64,000 bases of DNA from Galerina marginata. Taxonomy: Eukaryota > Basidiomycota > Agaricomycetes > Agaricales > Galerinaceae. The notes beneath the pieces were generated by a model. The model was given only the letters and a program-made list of their open reading frames with translations. It was not told the origin of the DNA and ran no database searches. Shown here piece after piece: positions 9,182 through 20,139 of the stretch. Positions within the stretch are counted from its first letter, which is position 1; every line of letters starts with the position of its first letter. The translations under genes and the position numbers were made by a program. The stretch is taken from positions 930,001 through 994,000 of the forward strand of contig JAECYW010000019.1 of the NCBI GenBank assembly GCA_023014335.1, in the 5' to 3' direction.

Positions 9182-11312
9182 TTAAATCGCGTAACGGAAA
9201 TCGGGGTGACGGTCGCCGAGGTCGACCCAGGCAGCTACGCCACCATCGGGCTCCTTCTCGGTCACATATGGCGCCAAAACCTCCTGGCGAGTGCGTTGCT
9301 TCTTCTTGTTCAAGTAAGTAAGCATTAGCGCATTAACAATGGTTAAAGTTATCATTATGAGCATGCTGTTCAGATAGTTTACTGTCAGCCATATGTCCAA
9401 CAAATTTTATGGAATGTTACGAACAAAATCAGATTCATGATATTTGTTTTCCGGAATTTTGGACCTTCCTTGGTAGGATAGCGCCAAGTGCTCAGAATAC
9501 CTCCCTGGAATATATCATGGGCTTTCAGACAGTCTTCTAAAGGCAATTATCGAGACACGTACAAAGCTTGTTGCCATAAAGCCCAGAGCAATGGCAGTGG
9601 CGCGAGTATAATATGGTTCCGAGTTGTTCGAGATCCATGCAGAAATTACAGGGACCGTTCCGTAAATTCCTGAAGCCATAAAGTAAATGGCTGCATATGA
9701 CGTATGTTTGTTGTGCGATCCTGTATGGAATAACGTTAAATTTCAGGGGTATGGCCTGTTGACATAAAGGGACGCACCAAGGTACATGGAATATCCAATC
9801 ACTGCGAGCAAGCAAACGCAGACCAAGGGAATAGCTCTTGATTGGTAGCGATCGGAGATGCGGGCAACAATCAAAGTGACTTAAAAGCATTGTGAGACGA
9901 AATAACATGTGGTATTGAAGAGAGGATATCTCACCAAAGAAAGCCGCGGCAAATGGACCGACGCTGAGAAGTTGGGAATGATTAGGGCTGAATCCAAGCT
10001 GGTTAATAATTGAGGGGGAGAAGAGAGCAAGCCCAAAGAGATTTGTTCCTCCGACGAAGAAGACAATAAACATGAGAACGACATGCGACGATTTGAAGGC
10101 TTTCAGGACGTGCTTAATTCGGAAGTCATCGAGGGGGTTAACAAACGGTCGTTCCTTTTCGAGGCGATTCATAATCAAACTGAGGGACTTCGAATTAGTA
10201 GGAACTCTCCTGTTGTCTGTCGAAGTAAATACGCACTCTTTCTGGACGTCAGTCAAGAATTTTGAGTGTCTTGGGGTGGCTGGCACAAGGAAAAATGCAA
10301 TAACGCCTATTACAACACTAAAAAGTCCTTCCTAAATGCAAGGGAGGATGTTAACTGGGACTCCTTTTTTTCTTCCCTTTTTCGAACAATACTCACCAAA
10401 ATAAAAATCCAAGCCCAGGCTGGTTTACCTCCTACGCCATGTAGGTTGGTAATGGCCGCTGCGAGAAGGCCAGAAAAAGCTCCAGAAAGCTGAGAAAAAT
10501 ACGATCGTACGGAAAGGTTTCCGGCGGGGCTAAGCACTTACCGATGCAGCTGAGAAAAAGAAAGCAATCCTTTGGAAATAATGATTAATGACGTGCCAAT
10601 AGTTAACGGAAGAGATTGCTTACCGCGTGGATAGTTCAGCTCGGGTATAGAAGCCAGAGAGGTAAAGCACAATTCCAGGGAACATGGGACCTTCCACGAG
10701 CCCGAGGAACACCCTGGAAACGATGAGCCCATGGTACGACGTTACAAGCCCTTGCAGGGTAACAATAATTCCCCAGAGAGTGAGGATAAGTGGCATGGCA
10801 ATATTGGGCCCCACTTTGCGCAGTATAAGATTTGACGGGAGTTCTGCAGCGATGTATGGCCTATGAATCGCGGTAAAATTAGGTCTAGTGGCCAGATTCA
10901 ATGGCGCAGGTTGTACTTACACATAGGTCGCAGTAACACAAATTTGATATTGGCGATCTGTCAGATGTAAACCCTTCTGGAGGCCGGCCACTCGAGCGTT
11001 GCCTGACGTGGAGTAAGCACCTTACTTGGCCTTGGTACTGGGGCACACCTACCAATGTTTGCGCGATCCTGAAGGGAAGTTGAATAACTTGTACTTTGTC
11101 AAAGAAGTCGTAAAAAGGCTCACCAGGAACGACAAAAGATAGAACATGGTCATGATTGGTAAAATCGTCCAGTCCATTTTTCTAACGGCACTCCTGATTT
11201 GTTCATTGTCGACGCTTTCCAAACTTTCCTTCTCGAGGTCCGATTTATGCAAAGAAGACGAGCTAGGGGTCTGCTCAACGACGGCAGCTTCCTTTCCAGA
11301 TAGGGCCGACAT
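9182..11312 (-). CDS. MFS permease, allantoate/anion:cation symporter type
   Basis: 521-residue major facilitator transporter of the Dal5-like ACS family, which carries organic anions or vitamins across the plasma membrane. Eleven exons with consistent phases: 11312-11124, 11068-11053 (16-nt microexon), 11002-10921, 10860-10624, 10569-10542, 10489-10397, 10331-9935, 9879-9778, 9720-9563, 9504-9425, 9365-9182. Seen: MDWTILPIMTMFYLLSFL (TM1), then DRANIGNAR, the family's TM1-2 loop; YVPYIAAELPSN; GLVEGPMFPGIVLYLSGFY (TM4-5); the mid-protein TDVQKE loop; and GGILSTWRYP near the end. The start is the ATG giving MSALSGKEAA; an in-frame ATG 48 nt upstream is possible. The last intron uses a GTTCGT donor and is the least certain join. 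The substrate cannot be told. Confidence 0.9.
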
Positions 11313-12793
11313 AATACGAGTGACCAAGTAGGACTTGGAGGGTGATACTGGAAAGTCCAACGGAAATCCTGCTTTTGAGAGTTAGTATGATAGGTAGATG
11401 AGATCTCGCTTTGTTTAGAAAAGCTATCGGACTCCCAGAGGTTATTTCTATCATTTTTTTTTTTGCCGAGAATGCCCTCAACGAACGCTGAAGATCTTGT
11501 TGTTTTGAGAAATCAATTTTTCCTGTCTCGGTCCTCGGATTCTGAGTAACAGTTGCAAAGAGGGTGGAGCCGTTGGGAAGGGGCACACGGTTTTAGAGAG
11601 GAGACCTCAGTGAAACGGAGATATCCTTCTGATCTGAGGACCGGGGTGTAGTCTGTTGTGGGAAGAGGTGTCCCAGGAGTCGGGAGAAAACTCACGTCAG
11701 CGGCTGGGGCAAACACTGGACGCCAGTTTGTGCCTGGTAAATCGTTCAGCTTGTGCGGGATGGACCCTCACCGATGTACCAGTATTTAAGGAAAAGTACC
11801 ATCCCCTTGTTGACGCATTTCATTTGAACTTCTGGAGTGTGGTCAAGGGCTCGATAACGTTAACAGACCTCTGGCCTTAGCCGTGTTCAACCTTGGATTC
11901 TTATGTAATTCCCCCTAACCAACTGCACAGAAAGCAGCTCACCGAATCCACAATGCTTCAGCCGATATCACGTCAGTCAGAATGATGGCGCCAAGCCAAA
12001 AGTACCTATCGGTATGAAGCTATTTCGAGGAGATAACTGTTGGACGGACAGAGGGATGTCTAAACGAATTAACAAAGGTTAACGAGATGTTGTGAAAAAT
12101 TGCGAATCTCACAGGTCAGACCTCAACTGGAGTAGGTTTGGTTGGTTTCAAACCTATGGAATGTTGATTTTGCGTGGGTCCGAATAGGTTCGAGCTTACT
12201 TAGCGACCTTATTGTTCCCAGATACAGAAATACTTCTTTAGCTGGCGCCGAGTAGTACAGTGTACAAATTGAAGTGGATCCCAAGATGTTAAGCTCAGCG
12301 TCGGAGGCGGGCACCCAGAATCGCGTCACAATGCTTGAAGTTGAACCCATTCCATCCTCGAAGGAAACCGAACCTTAAACGGGTCCCTGGCCTTCTTTCG
12401 GAGTCTCGTCCATCGGGCAACGGTCTCATAGGCTATAGCCAAGTCGCTTTTTTTCGTTACGAACAGTATAGCGCACTCGATGGCAGAAGGAACCCGGGTC
12501 AGCCTTCAGGTGGAATATCGGAGAGGTAGAGAAAACAAAGTACGCTGATGAAACCAGTGGTAGAGACCTAGGCCGACACTGGGGTTCAAGAGAATTCAAG
12601 TCCTATATCAGAAAAAGAGCATCATCGACGAAGTGCACCTGGGATGAATTGGTTCAGCCATTTGTTTGCGCATTTGACAGAAAAGGAAACACGTTTATAG
12701 TTGATTTTACTTAAGAATATCGAGAACATCGGGTACGTGCTGAAGTAAGATCACTGGTCGTTGAGATGTCAATTTTCTTGGAGGGGGGGCAGT
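11313..12793. other. Intergenic
   Basis: Upstream region of the MFS gene, with a T-run near 11452-11465. No gene recognised. Confidence 0.5.
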
Positions 12794-14626
12794 CTAAGAG
12801 GCTACATCCAAAATTTCGAGTTTGCGAGACTTTTCAAACAAATCCGAGAATGTGTCTGAAAGGTATGTTATCTGTTAAACTGTAAGCAGGCTGCAGGCAG
12901 AAGAAGCCGATATATTCTCTACCTTGTCTGCATATCGAGCAAAAGAGGCCTTAAATTCTTCCCACTGGCCGACAACCTGTACGCCTGGCGGAATGGAACA
13001 TTGAGCATCGACGAGCTGCTTCGATGCGCTTCTCCTGAGAAGTTAAGTGCCATATTCATCCGATTCCACCAGCCAACAAAAAGTTCGACTGTTATTGTCA
13101 AAGAGCCGAAGGATGTCCTCGCCTGTGCTCGATTTCGGATTTCATTTCTGGAAACGGATTAACCATCACTTTGTAACAAAAATTGGAGTTCTCACCTTCA
13201 CTGATTGTCTCTTCATCGAGCTCAGATGGTTTATGAGCGACTGAAGTAAGCTGTTTAACAAGGTCAGTGATCACAGGTTTTCCGTCGCAATTTAAGCCCG
13301 ACCTCGATTATAAACCTGCGGACATTCTTGAAACGATTGAGAGATTTTTGCGATTCCTCGGATCCACATACAGCCAAGTCATGTATCCTGACCAGGTCCT
13401 CTATACCGTTTGAGAGCCCGGCCAAAAGACACAAAGCCTCCTCTGCGTGGGCGACGATGGCACAAGCCGAGCCAATACTAAGGTCAATATACCGAACATA
13501 AGTAATCATCTCAGACGAGATCTTGTCCAAAACACGCGACCTAAGTGGTGAGTGAGCATTTAACACGCTAAGAATGATTTATTGCCCACGGAGACTGAAA
13601 ATGATGTGTACACCACATCGCTATCAAGTGGAAAGCCAATTCTGTCGCGCCTGTAAGGCCATCCAGATTCAGGCTCTCATGGTGAACGAGGTCATCTTTA
13701 TGGGGAAACGTTAAAGGAAGCTTGACGCCATGAATGTAATGTCGAATGTCAAAGGTCGAGACCAGGTGGTGGATTGTAGAGCTCAGGTGAAGGCCGCTAA
13801 AATGCTTCTTGGAGGCGTGCTTTGATTTGATATTTTCGTCTGAGTGCTGATGGTGCTGATGGTGATAATAGTGGGTTTGCAAAGGATCCTCAAATGCCGC
13901 TTCCTTCCTAGCACTAGCAAGGAGGGCTCTTAACGTCTTCACCTCATTATCAGGTTTAGCCTCGGGCTTGTCGCCGAAAATGTCTGGATGATGATCATGA
14001 AATTCAACGATCTATGCAGCAAGTCAGTGCAATGCAAAAGCGCCACAAATTAAGCCTACCTTCGTCATAAAAGCATGTAGCTGCGACGGGTCGTAAAATC
14101 CCTGAGACGTCCAAAACGAAACACAATCGGAGATATGTCTTTCTAGGGCCGAAATTTCGCTTTGATAATCTTTTTTCTCGGTCATCGCAATTACGACACC
14201 CTGGTGTTAGGGATTTTAGCGACTTCAGGACACAATCTGTGCTAAGCAACAGCAATAAACCTTTTGTAGAGTGGCGCAGACATATTTCAAGGTATCAAGT
14301 ACGCCTTTGGCATTTTCTTGTCCCCGACGGGCAGTCTGAAGGGAGAAGCTGGAGTTCTCTGGAGAGACGATATCTTCGAGGTTTGCCTCAAATGCGGCGT
14401 TTGCAATGGGGAGCGCCCGTTCAGCGGCCTCGAGGTTTAGTATGACAGAAAGTCTTGCAAGATGGATACTAGATGATGCCGTACCAAAATTAATCAAGCA
14501 AGCTAACGGATTTGCGAAGGGTACATACGCGTTTTCGGGACTTAGCCATTTACGCGACGGGGAAGATGGACTGGAAGCGTCGTCGACTATGTGATGAAGT
14601 TCTGCAACAAAATCACCGGAGGGCAT
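12794..14626 (-). CDS. Unknown helical protein, WWN-motif paralogue 1
   Basis: About 490 residues in seven exons: 14626-14261, 14200-14060, 14011-13614, 13540-13303, 13250-13196, 13122-12923, 12871-12794. The C-terminal half matches the gene at 15587-16514 intron for intron: ..YVRYIDLS / ..YVRAIHSS, KSLNRFKNVRRFI / QSLENFRDVRKVL, GWWNRMNM / SWWNWMEM, and QWEEFKASFARY / KWAELREAFVKY. The N-terminal half has no counterpart there. Exon six is readable against the paralogue only with three extra bases skipped (13.10-12.96 kb); otherwise a TAA interrupts it. The donor at the end of exon four is a weak GTCGGG. His-rich stretch HYYHHQHHQHSDEN in exon three. Mostly predicted helix, no transmembrane segment or catalytic motif recognised; function unknown. 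The two-copy conservation argues that it is, or recently was, functional. Confidence 0.6.
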
Positions 14627-15586
14627 GTTAGAAAGCTGGGTGGTTGGATCGAAGAGAGCTCCCTGGTATGTATAGGTCTATTTCATACCAGGAGGCGTGA
14701 ATCAAGCCGGGCATGAAGCAGTAACTTGAGCACTTTGTCATGGAACACGATGAAACAACGTGGTGCTGCTATCTGGCAATGAGGATGCCAGATAGATGTG
14801 CTCGATACGAAAAATCAATTCGACCGGACGTACGAAACAAGCATGCACCTTTCTCGATAGGAACAAAGTCCTTGATCAACGGCTCTGGCCGTCTGTTTCG
14901 CTGGGATTGCTGTTCGTAGAATCTCCGGGTAATCTTGGAGTCGATAGTTATTCATGTGATGATCGTGAATGTGTGAAGAGTCCCTTCGGTTTGAATGATG
15001 CTGGGCACTTGTTAGATGATCGCGATAATGAAAAGTGTCTGGTTGAACAATTAACGGGGATCAATGAAGATCAATGAACCAAAAAACACTGTGGGAAAAT
15101 CAGGGAAAAATCACAGACAATTTAAAAAGGAAATTCTTACCGAATTTTGTTGAACCCAGAATTCAGCGCCTGCCTCGACGCTGGTAAGGCCGCCCAAGAC
15201 GACTCCGATTATTATCATTGTACTGCTAAATCTAACAGCTGGGCGCCTATACCGATAACGCCAACATGAAACCTGTCAGTCATTAATATTGCGTTATGAC
15301 TGGCAGCAGCGGAGCACGGAACCGACCAGTACTTTGGCAATCACGATGCAAGAAAGCCACCCCGTTCACGCATGGATACCCACCCTTCTTAACGATGTCT
15401 TGCAGAGAAGAGATATTTAGAGTGACAGGGAGACCTCCCTTCCTGATCCCCTGGTCGCGACTCTGTTTCCTGCTTGACCGCCAAATATGCATATTACGCT
15501 CAGATTGAATCACCCTGGGGATGTGGACCTCCATCAACTCGCTGTATTGACAGTAAAGTCTTTCAAATTGCTCGAGCCCTGGTGCG
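14627..15586. promoter_or_regulatory. Shared divergent upstream region of the WWN pair
   Basis: 960 bp between the two head-to-head paralogues; probably holds both promoters. No specific element recognised. Confidence 0.35.
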
Positions 15587-16514
15587 ATGCCGAAAATCAG
15601 TAAGCTTTCACGATGCTTTGTTAAGTCTGGTTCGTGAACTTGACCGCTATCCGTAGGTCGGTTTCCCTCCCGGAAATCGCTCAGCAGGCCCGTGTATATG
15701 TCCGTGCGATTCATTCCAGTGTCGCGGCCGCTCAGCATGGCTACAACGTTTCTAACGACGCGTTAACAATGGCCAAATCCATTGAGGGCAATGAACCAAA
15801 AGAAAAGCTTGATGAATTTGCGAAGACCATGATGCTCTCCGCGCAAGGCGCCCATGACGATGCGGAACAGTCCCTCGAGAACTTCAGAGATGTACGGAAG
15901 GTCCTTGAACAAGTAAGCCTCGTTCCGCATATGGCTTGACTCTTGAATTTGAATAACCGTGAAAAATAGCTCATAAATGAAGCAAAGTCCTCGGATGAGC
16001 ACCTAGAGAAAGATATCGAAGGTCGTTCTCATTTATTTCAAGACTCGGTCCCTATTCAAATGAATCTGAAAAACCTTATGTAGGCCATCTTCGGCCCCTC
16101 GAGGAGGCGATTCCGGTGTTCGAAAATTTGGCCAAAAATGTCTCTGAGTACGCTTCCTGGTGGAATTGGATGGAGATGTCAACAAAAAGCCAGGTCGAGA
16201 AGGCAACCCAGCTTACAGTGAAGTATGCGGCATTGCGGAAAGTGTCGGTCGTCGAGAAATGGGCAGAATTAAGAGAAGCTTTCGTCAAATATAAACAGGA
16301 GGTATGTCTCCCGATCTACTGTGATCCTGCTCCTCGTTAATCATTCCACTAGATTGAGCGGCTGGAAGCGACTTACCCAAAGATATTTTCCGAGGCAAAC
16401 GGGATCGGCCAAAGACCTGAGACGGAATTGGACCATAATTTCGTTCAACGCCACGCCTCCAAGTCCAAGCGCAGACTCTTCCGATTCCGATGGCGCAGCT
16501 TTTTTTGCTGCTGA
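15587..16514 (+). CDS. Unknown helical protein, WWN-motif paralogue 2
   Basis: About 251 residues in four exons (15587-15912, 15970-16021, 16084-16301, 16353-16514). The start MPKISKLSDALL was chosen because it aligns with the paralogue; it needs single extra bases skipped near 15611 and 15654. The remaining exons are clean. Seen: heptad-rich helical segments, the motif SWWNWMEM, KWAELREAFVKY, and a C-terminus that is strongly basic and ends RRLFRFRWRSFFCC before TGA. A terminal CC behind a basic patch resembles membrane-anchoring ends (prenylation or palmitoylation); that is inference. Divergent from its longer paralogue and convergent with the next gene. No family recognised; paired helical proteins of this sort could be structural, signalling or defence-related, and I cannot choose. 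Confidence 0.6.
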
Positions 16515-16773
16515 AGTAGGCTGGACTCTGCGGAGCCCAGTGCATCCACTTTCGAGACTTCTATCCCCAGTCACCACTTGGCTCTAATAGTGTTTTGGTA
16601 TGAATTTTATCGTCGCTAGGCTTTACATTCCTAGAAGACGATTGTATGCGTAGTGAAGTGGCGTATCCTACTTGTTCTAATCGGGATGTGGTTGAGGCGT
16701 AGAAGTTCCTGTAATTATTTCGTCGTAGAAATGCGACCGTGGTGACGAACTGGACCAACTAAGCAAGATTAAA

Positions 16774-17674
16774 TCAAACAGAATAGGACACCTCAACCAC
16801 TACGCTTGCTACATAGTTCGCCCAGCCAGGGTACTGCATAATTCATGAGTTTACGCTGAGATGAAAGACAGCAACACCTTACCATAGCTCGCGCAATCAC
16901 AGCTATCCTATCCCCGAGCCTCAATAAAGGAATGAATCCTGCTCCCCTCCCGGCACCAGTCGTATCCAAAAGCATTTCTTCATCGGTCTCAGTGTCTGGG
17001 GTAATGTCAGTCCAAACAACTTCGTGAACTACAGGTGTCCTGGAAGCCCGAATGTTTCCTCTGGATGTGCCAAGCGTCTAAACCGCTATCTGGATTTTTA
17101 ATCACGATTGGCTCGGCGGTGTCGTCATTCTGTCGAGAATCCAAGGCCTTCCCAATTCGAGCCTTGACATCACCTTCTGAAAGATTCGGAATCGCAGGCA
17201 AGGCCTCTGATAATAGCCGCCTCAAACCATGTCCATGATCCTCCGTATTTACCTGTTTAAAAAGAGTTGTCAGATGGGCTCCTGTCGAGTCCTGCGGAAA
17301 ATCCCTGACTCACCCGGGGACGAATTTTCGTCGCACCATCCCTGATCGTGGCTTTTAACCTTAAAGTACACCTCCTTGATGTGCACCCGTTCCTCCAAAC
17401 CTATCCAGTCCGATAATCTGGGTGTAACGAGAGAGCAAACAGGCCCGTGGCGTTGAGTGATTACCTGGTTCACTTCGTCTGCGAGTACAGCCGTACTGTA
17501 GGAGACTTTGGGCCAGTAATGTGCGTCATCGATGATCTTGTTCGCTAATTCCGCTGGAATATACGCAAGTAAAGTCTGGCGTACTTCATAAACATCGTCT
17601 GGAGTTGGGGTATGCCAGTGGTCCCCTTCGGAGTCTCCGCTTGATGACAATACGGAGGATAACGTTGAGCCCAT
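16774..17674 (-). CDS. Fungal SHDQGW / GSWTWFEA family protein
   Basis: 262 residues in three exons (17674-17314, 17252-16883, 16833-16774) once two extra bases in exon two are skipped, one between about 17.24 and 17.15 kb and one in an A-run near 17055. Seen: N-terminal MGSTLSSV (N-myristoylation-like), AELANKIIDDAHYWP, VYFKVKSHDQGW, KYGGSWTWFEA, DAWHIQRN, RASRTPVVHEVVWTD, GAGFIPLLRLGDRIAV and a last exon YPGWANYV. This ordered set is a family I know from many fungal hypothetical proteins of unknown function, described around the SHDQGW and GSWTWFEA motifs. All motifs are present. The alternative to sequence errors is one long intron with a poor donor or a freshly broken gene. Confidence 0.65.
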
Positions 17675-20139
17675 TTGAAAAATTTGAAAAAGTCCTGGTA
17701 TGCGTCGTGCGTAGGTGGCTATTTGTCTCTCCCAGAGACAAGAGATGTCGATGAAGCTTGGAGAGTGCCAATCATCATCATCGCTCCGATTTGACCTTCA
17801 AAGTGGGTGTGACATCACACTTGCGTTATAAGCCCCTATCTTTCCTCTCAACGCAACATAAATCCAACGTAAACTTTTTCACTTACAAACCCATTTCCAT
17901 ACAGCGAAGGAGATTTTTGGTACCACATTGTAAGGAGATCATCTCGGCCAAGAAATATATTATTGTCGCGGAGCATTGACCAGCAGTGGCAAAGCAGCGG
18001 AGTCGACAGTTTAATTCTGCAGCTGGAAGAACAGAATAGGACTGCATTGCCTGAGGGTTTGTAGATAAATCCTGGGTCTGCTGGGTTAAACGGAGAAACC
18101 CCTCGCTAATTACCAGGGGGTAATCGAGAATAGGTGCCGTGGGTCTTAAGAATAATTGACTTAAGAATAATAGACCCACTCTACTTCTTTAATAGACAAC
18201 CCAAAAGAGATAACTGACGAATTTGAGGACCATGATGTTTAGCAAGTTGAAGAACTCACGTCCCGAAATATCTCAAAGCTCTGTCGTCTCGATTAATATT
18301 TAAGCGGCTACTCCGCAGATTGTGACTTCATAAGGCATGCTAAGCACCTTTCAATTCAAGTGAAAAAGAGTTAGGCAGAAGCACGTAAATCGGGGGGAAT
18401 TATTTATCACTGCTGTTGAATCCAGAGCTAAAAAGTTGCTATACGAGAGATGCTTTTACTTGATCCAGGCATCAGTTCCAGTTCCGGAGTCAATAAGATT
18501 ATAATCATGATTCTCTCTAAACCAAGGTGACCTGTGAGGATCTGTGAGGGTTTCAAGCAACGTATTCGAGTAACTTACATGTGGAATGATCGGAGGATTG
18601 GAGGGGTGTGCCCGTTCTCCTCTTGTTCAACTGTGCAGATATTCCTCGGGAGCGAATTATCCTCTTTTTAGGCGCGCCTAGTAGAGCGGCGCAAGTGTGC
18701 CTGCCCGAAATCCTGAACACCTAACCGTCGCTTGCACATATAATATAGTCTTCTTGAGCTCAAAAATCGTGGCAAGAGGGGCCTGCGCACAGTCGCGCGA
18801 AAGCATCCCAGAGTATCCTAGTCTGTCCAATCGTACGCGTATTTCGGACGCCACAGGTGAACGCGGAGCAGAGGTGGGTAGTCGATCCAAGGTCAAGGAG
18901 TGCCGCGGTTAATTTGTGATAGACACCATCCAACGTGGCGACATGGGACGATGGGCATATTGCGCCGGCGGTAGGTTGTTGTCGTGTGAGAGCAGGTAAG
19001 AGCCTCCAATCGCCTATCGCCCGTATCCGACGGTTAGCCTACCGTGGGCAGCATAACCAAGCCTGTAATGCCGCCGATTTCGGTCACGGCACCTACACCG
19101 ACACCGACACCGACGCCGACAATGCATCAATTTCGCCTAAAACGGCTTGCGGAGACGGGACCGCGAGACGGACAACGGGGTACGAAATTTGGATGGGCAA
19201 CTCAGACGAGGAAAGCTATCTGAAGTCTGAAAGGTCCTGTACCAGAGGAGAAGTGGGAGAACTACTGCGAGATATGAGGGAAAGACTCTGCCCAGAAAAC
19301 AGTGAAAGAAGTGACCCAAAAACTAGGCACAAACTTATTACACTCGATTGAAGTACACACTTCTCCGAATTGAAAAACTACGACAACACCCAAGTATCAA
19401 GGTACGAACAGCTCCACGGCTGTGGGTACAGTAATAGGTAGCGAGTAAGAACTAATGAGGTACCTACAGTATCTTTCTAAGTCAAAGCTCTAATTGAAAA
19501 AGTGAAAGACGAGAGCGGAAGGTGAACCATGAATGGTGAACCGCTGAAGAGCGCGAGTTGATGGCAACAGCAGGCGGAACCTGAAGGGGCGGCGATGGGA
19601 GAATGGACAAGCAGAAGGAAGAGGATAAAGCGGGTAAACATGTGATGAATGGGTGAAGTGGCAAAACGATGTCAATGTTCAATTACAAAATACACGAAAA
19701 GACAGACTGCTGAAATAGAGCAAATGTTCAAAAGATGAAGTCGTTGTTGTCGTGATAGGTAGGCCACCTGGGGTTCCTTTTCCAGCTTTTTACACCTGCT
19801 TCCTGGGCTCAATTAGACAGCGAGAGCAGCAGATGATTACAAAACAACCAAAATGGTGTGGCGGTCGCCCAGGTAATAAATAGTGGAGATGTTCGTTATA
19901 TGTAGTTGCAATTATTTTGGCTTGAGTTCATGATTGGGATATCGATATGGAGTAGATCGTTTAAATGAAATGTGCGAAGCAATGAGAAGCTGCCATGCGA
20001 CGAAGACTTTGAATTTGACGCAGATCGATAGACCACGCAGCCGAGGTCCCAACAGCGGCGAAGCCAGTGGGTATGACCGTTGACCGTGTAACATTGAGCA
20101 TTGAAGATTGACACTGCTCCACAAGCGCTGAATGGCTCG
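17675..20139. other. Intergenic with a CACCGA microsatellite
   Basis: 2.5 kb without a recognisable gene. Holds a short (CACCGA)n run at about 19095-19120, inside a 138-residue open frame at 18935-19351 that has no family features and looks accidental. Confidence 0.4.

Noticed and set aside
12794..14626. Two separate genes (13568-14626 and 12794-13566)
   Set aside because: The downstream part has no ATG at its apparent start (it is GTG), and a GTGTAC...TTAG intron joins the two in phase with an alignment to the paralogue that runs through the junction.
18935..19351. 138-residue open frame as a gene
   Set aside because: Contains a CACCGA microsatellite translated as Thr-Asp repeats, no family features, no introns.
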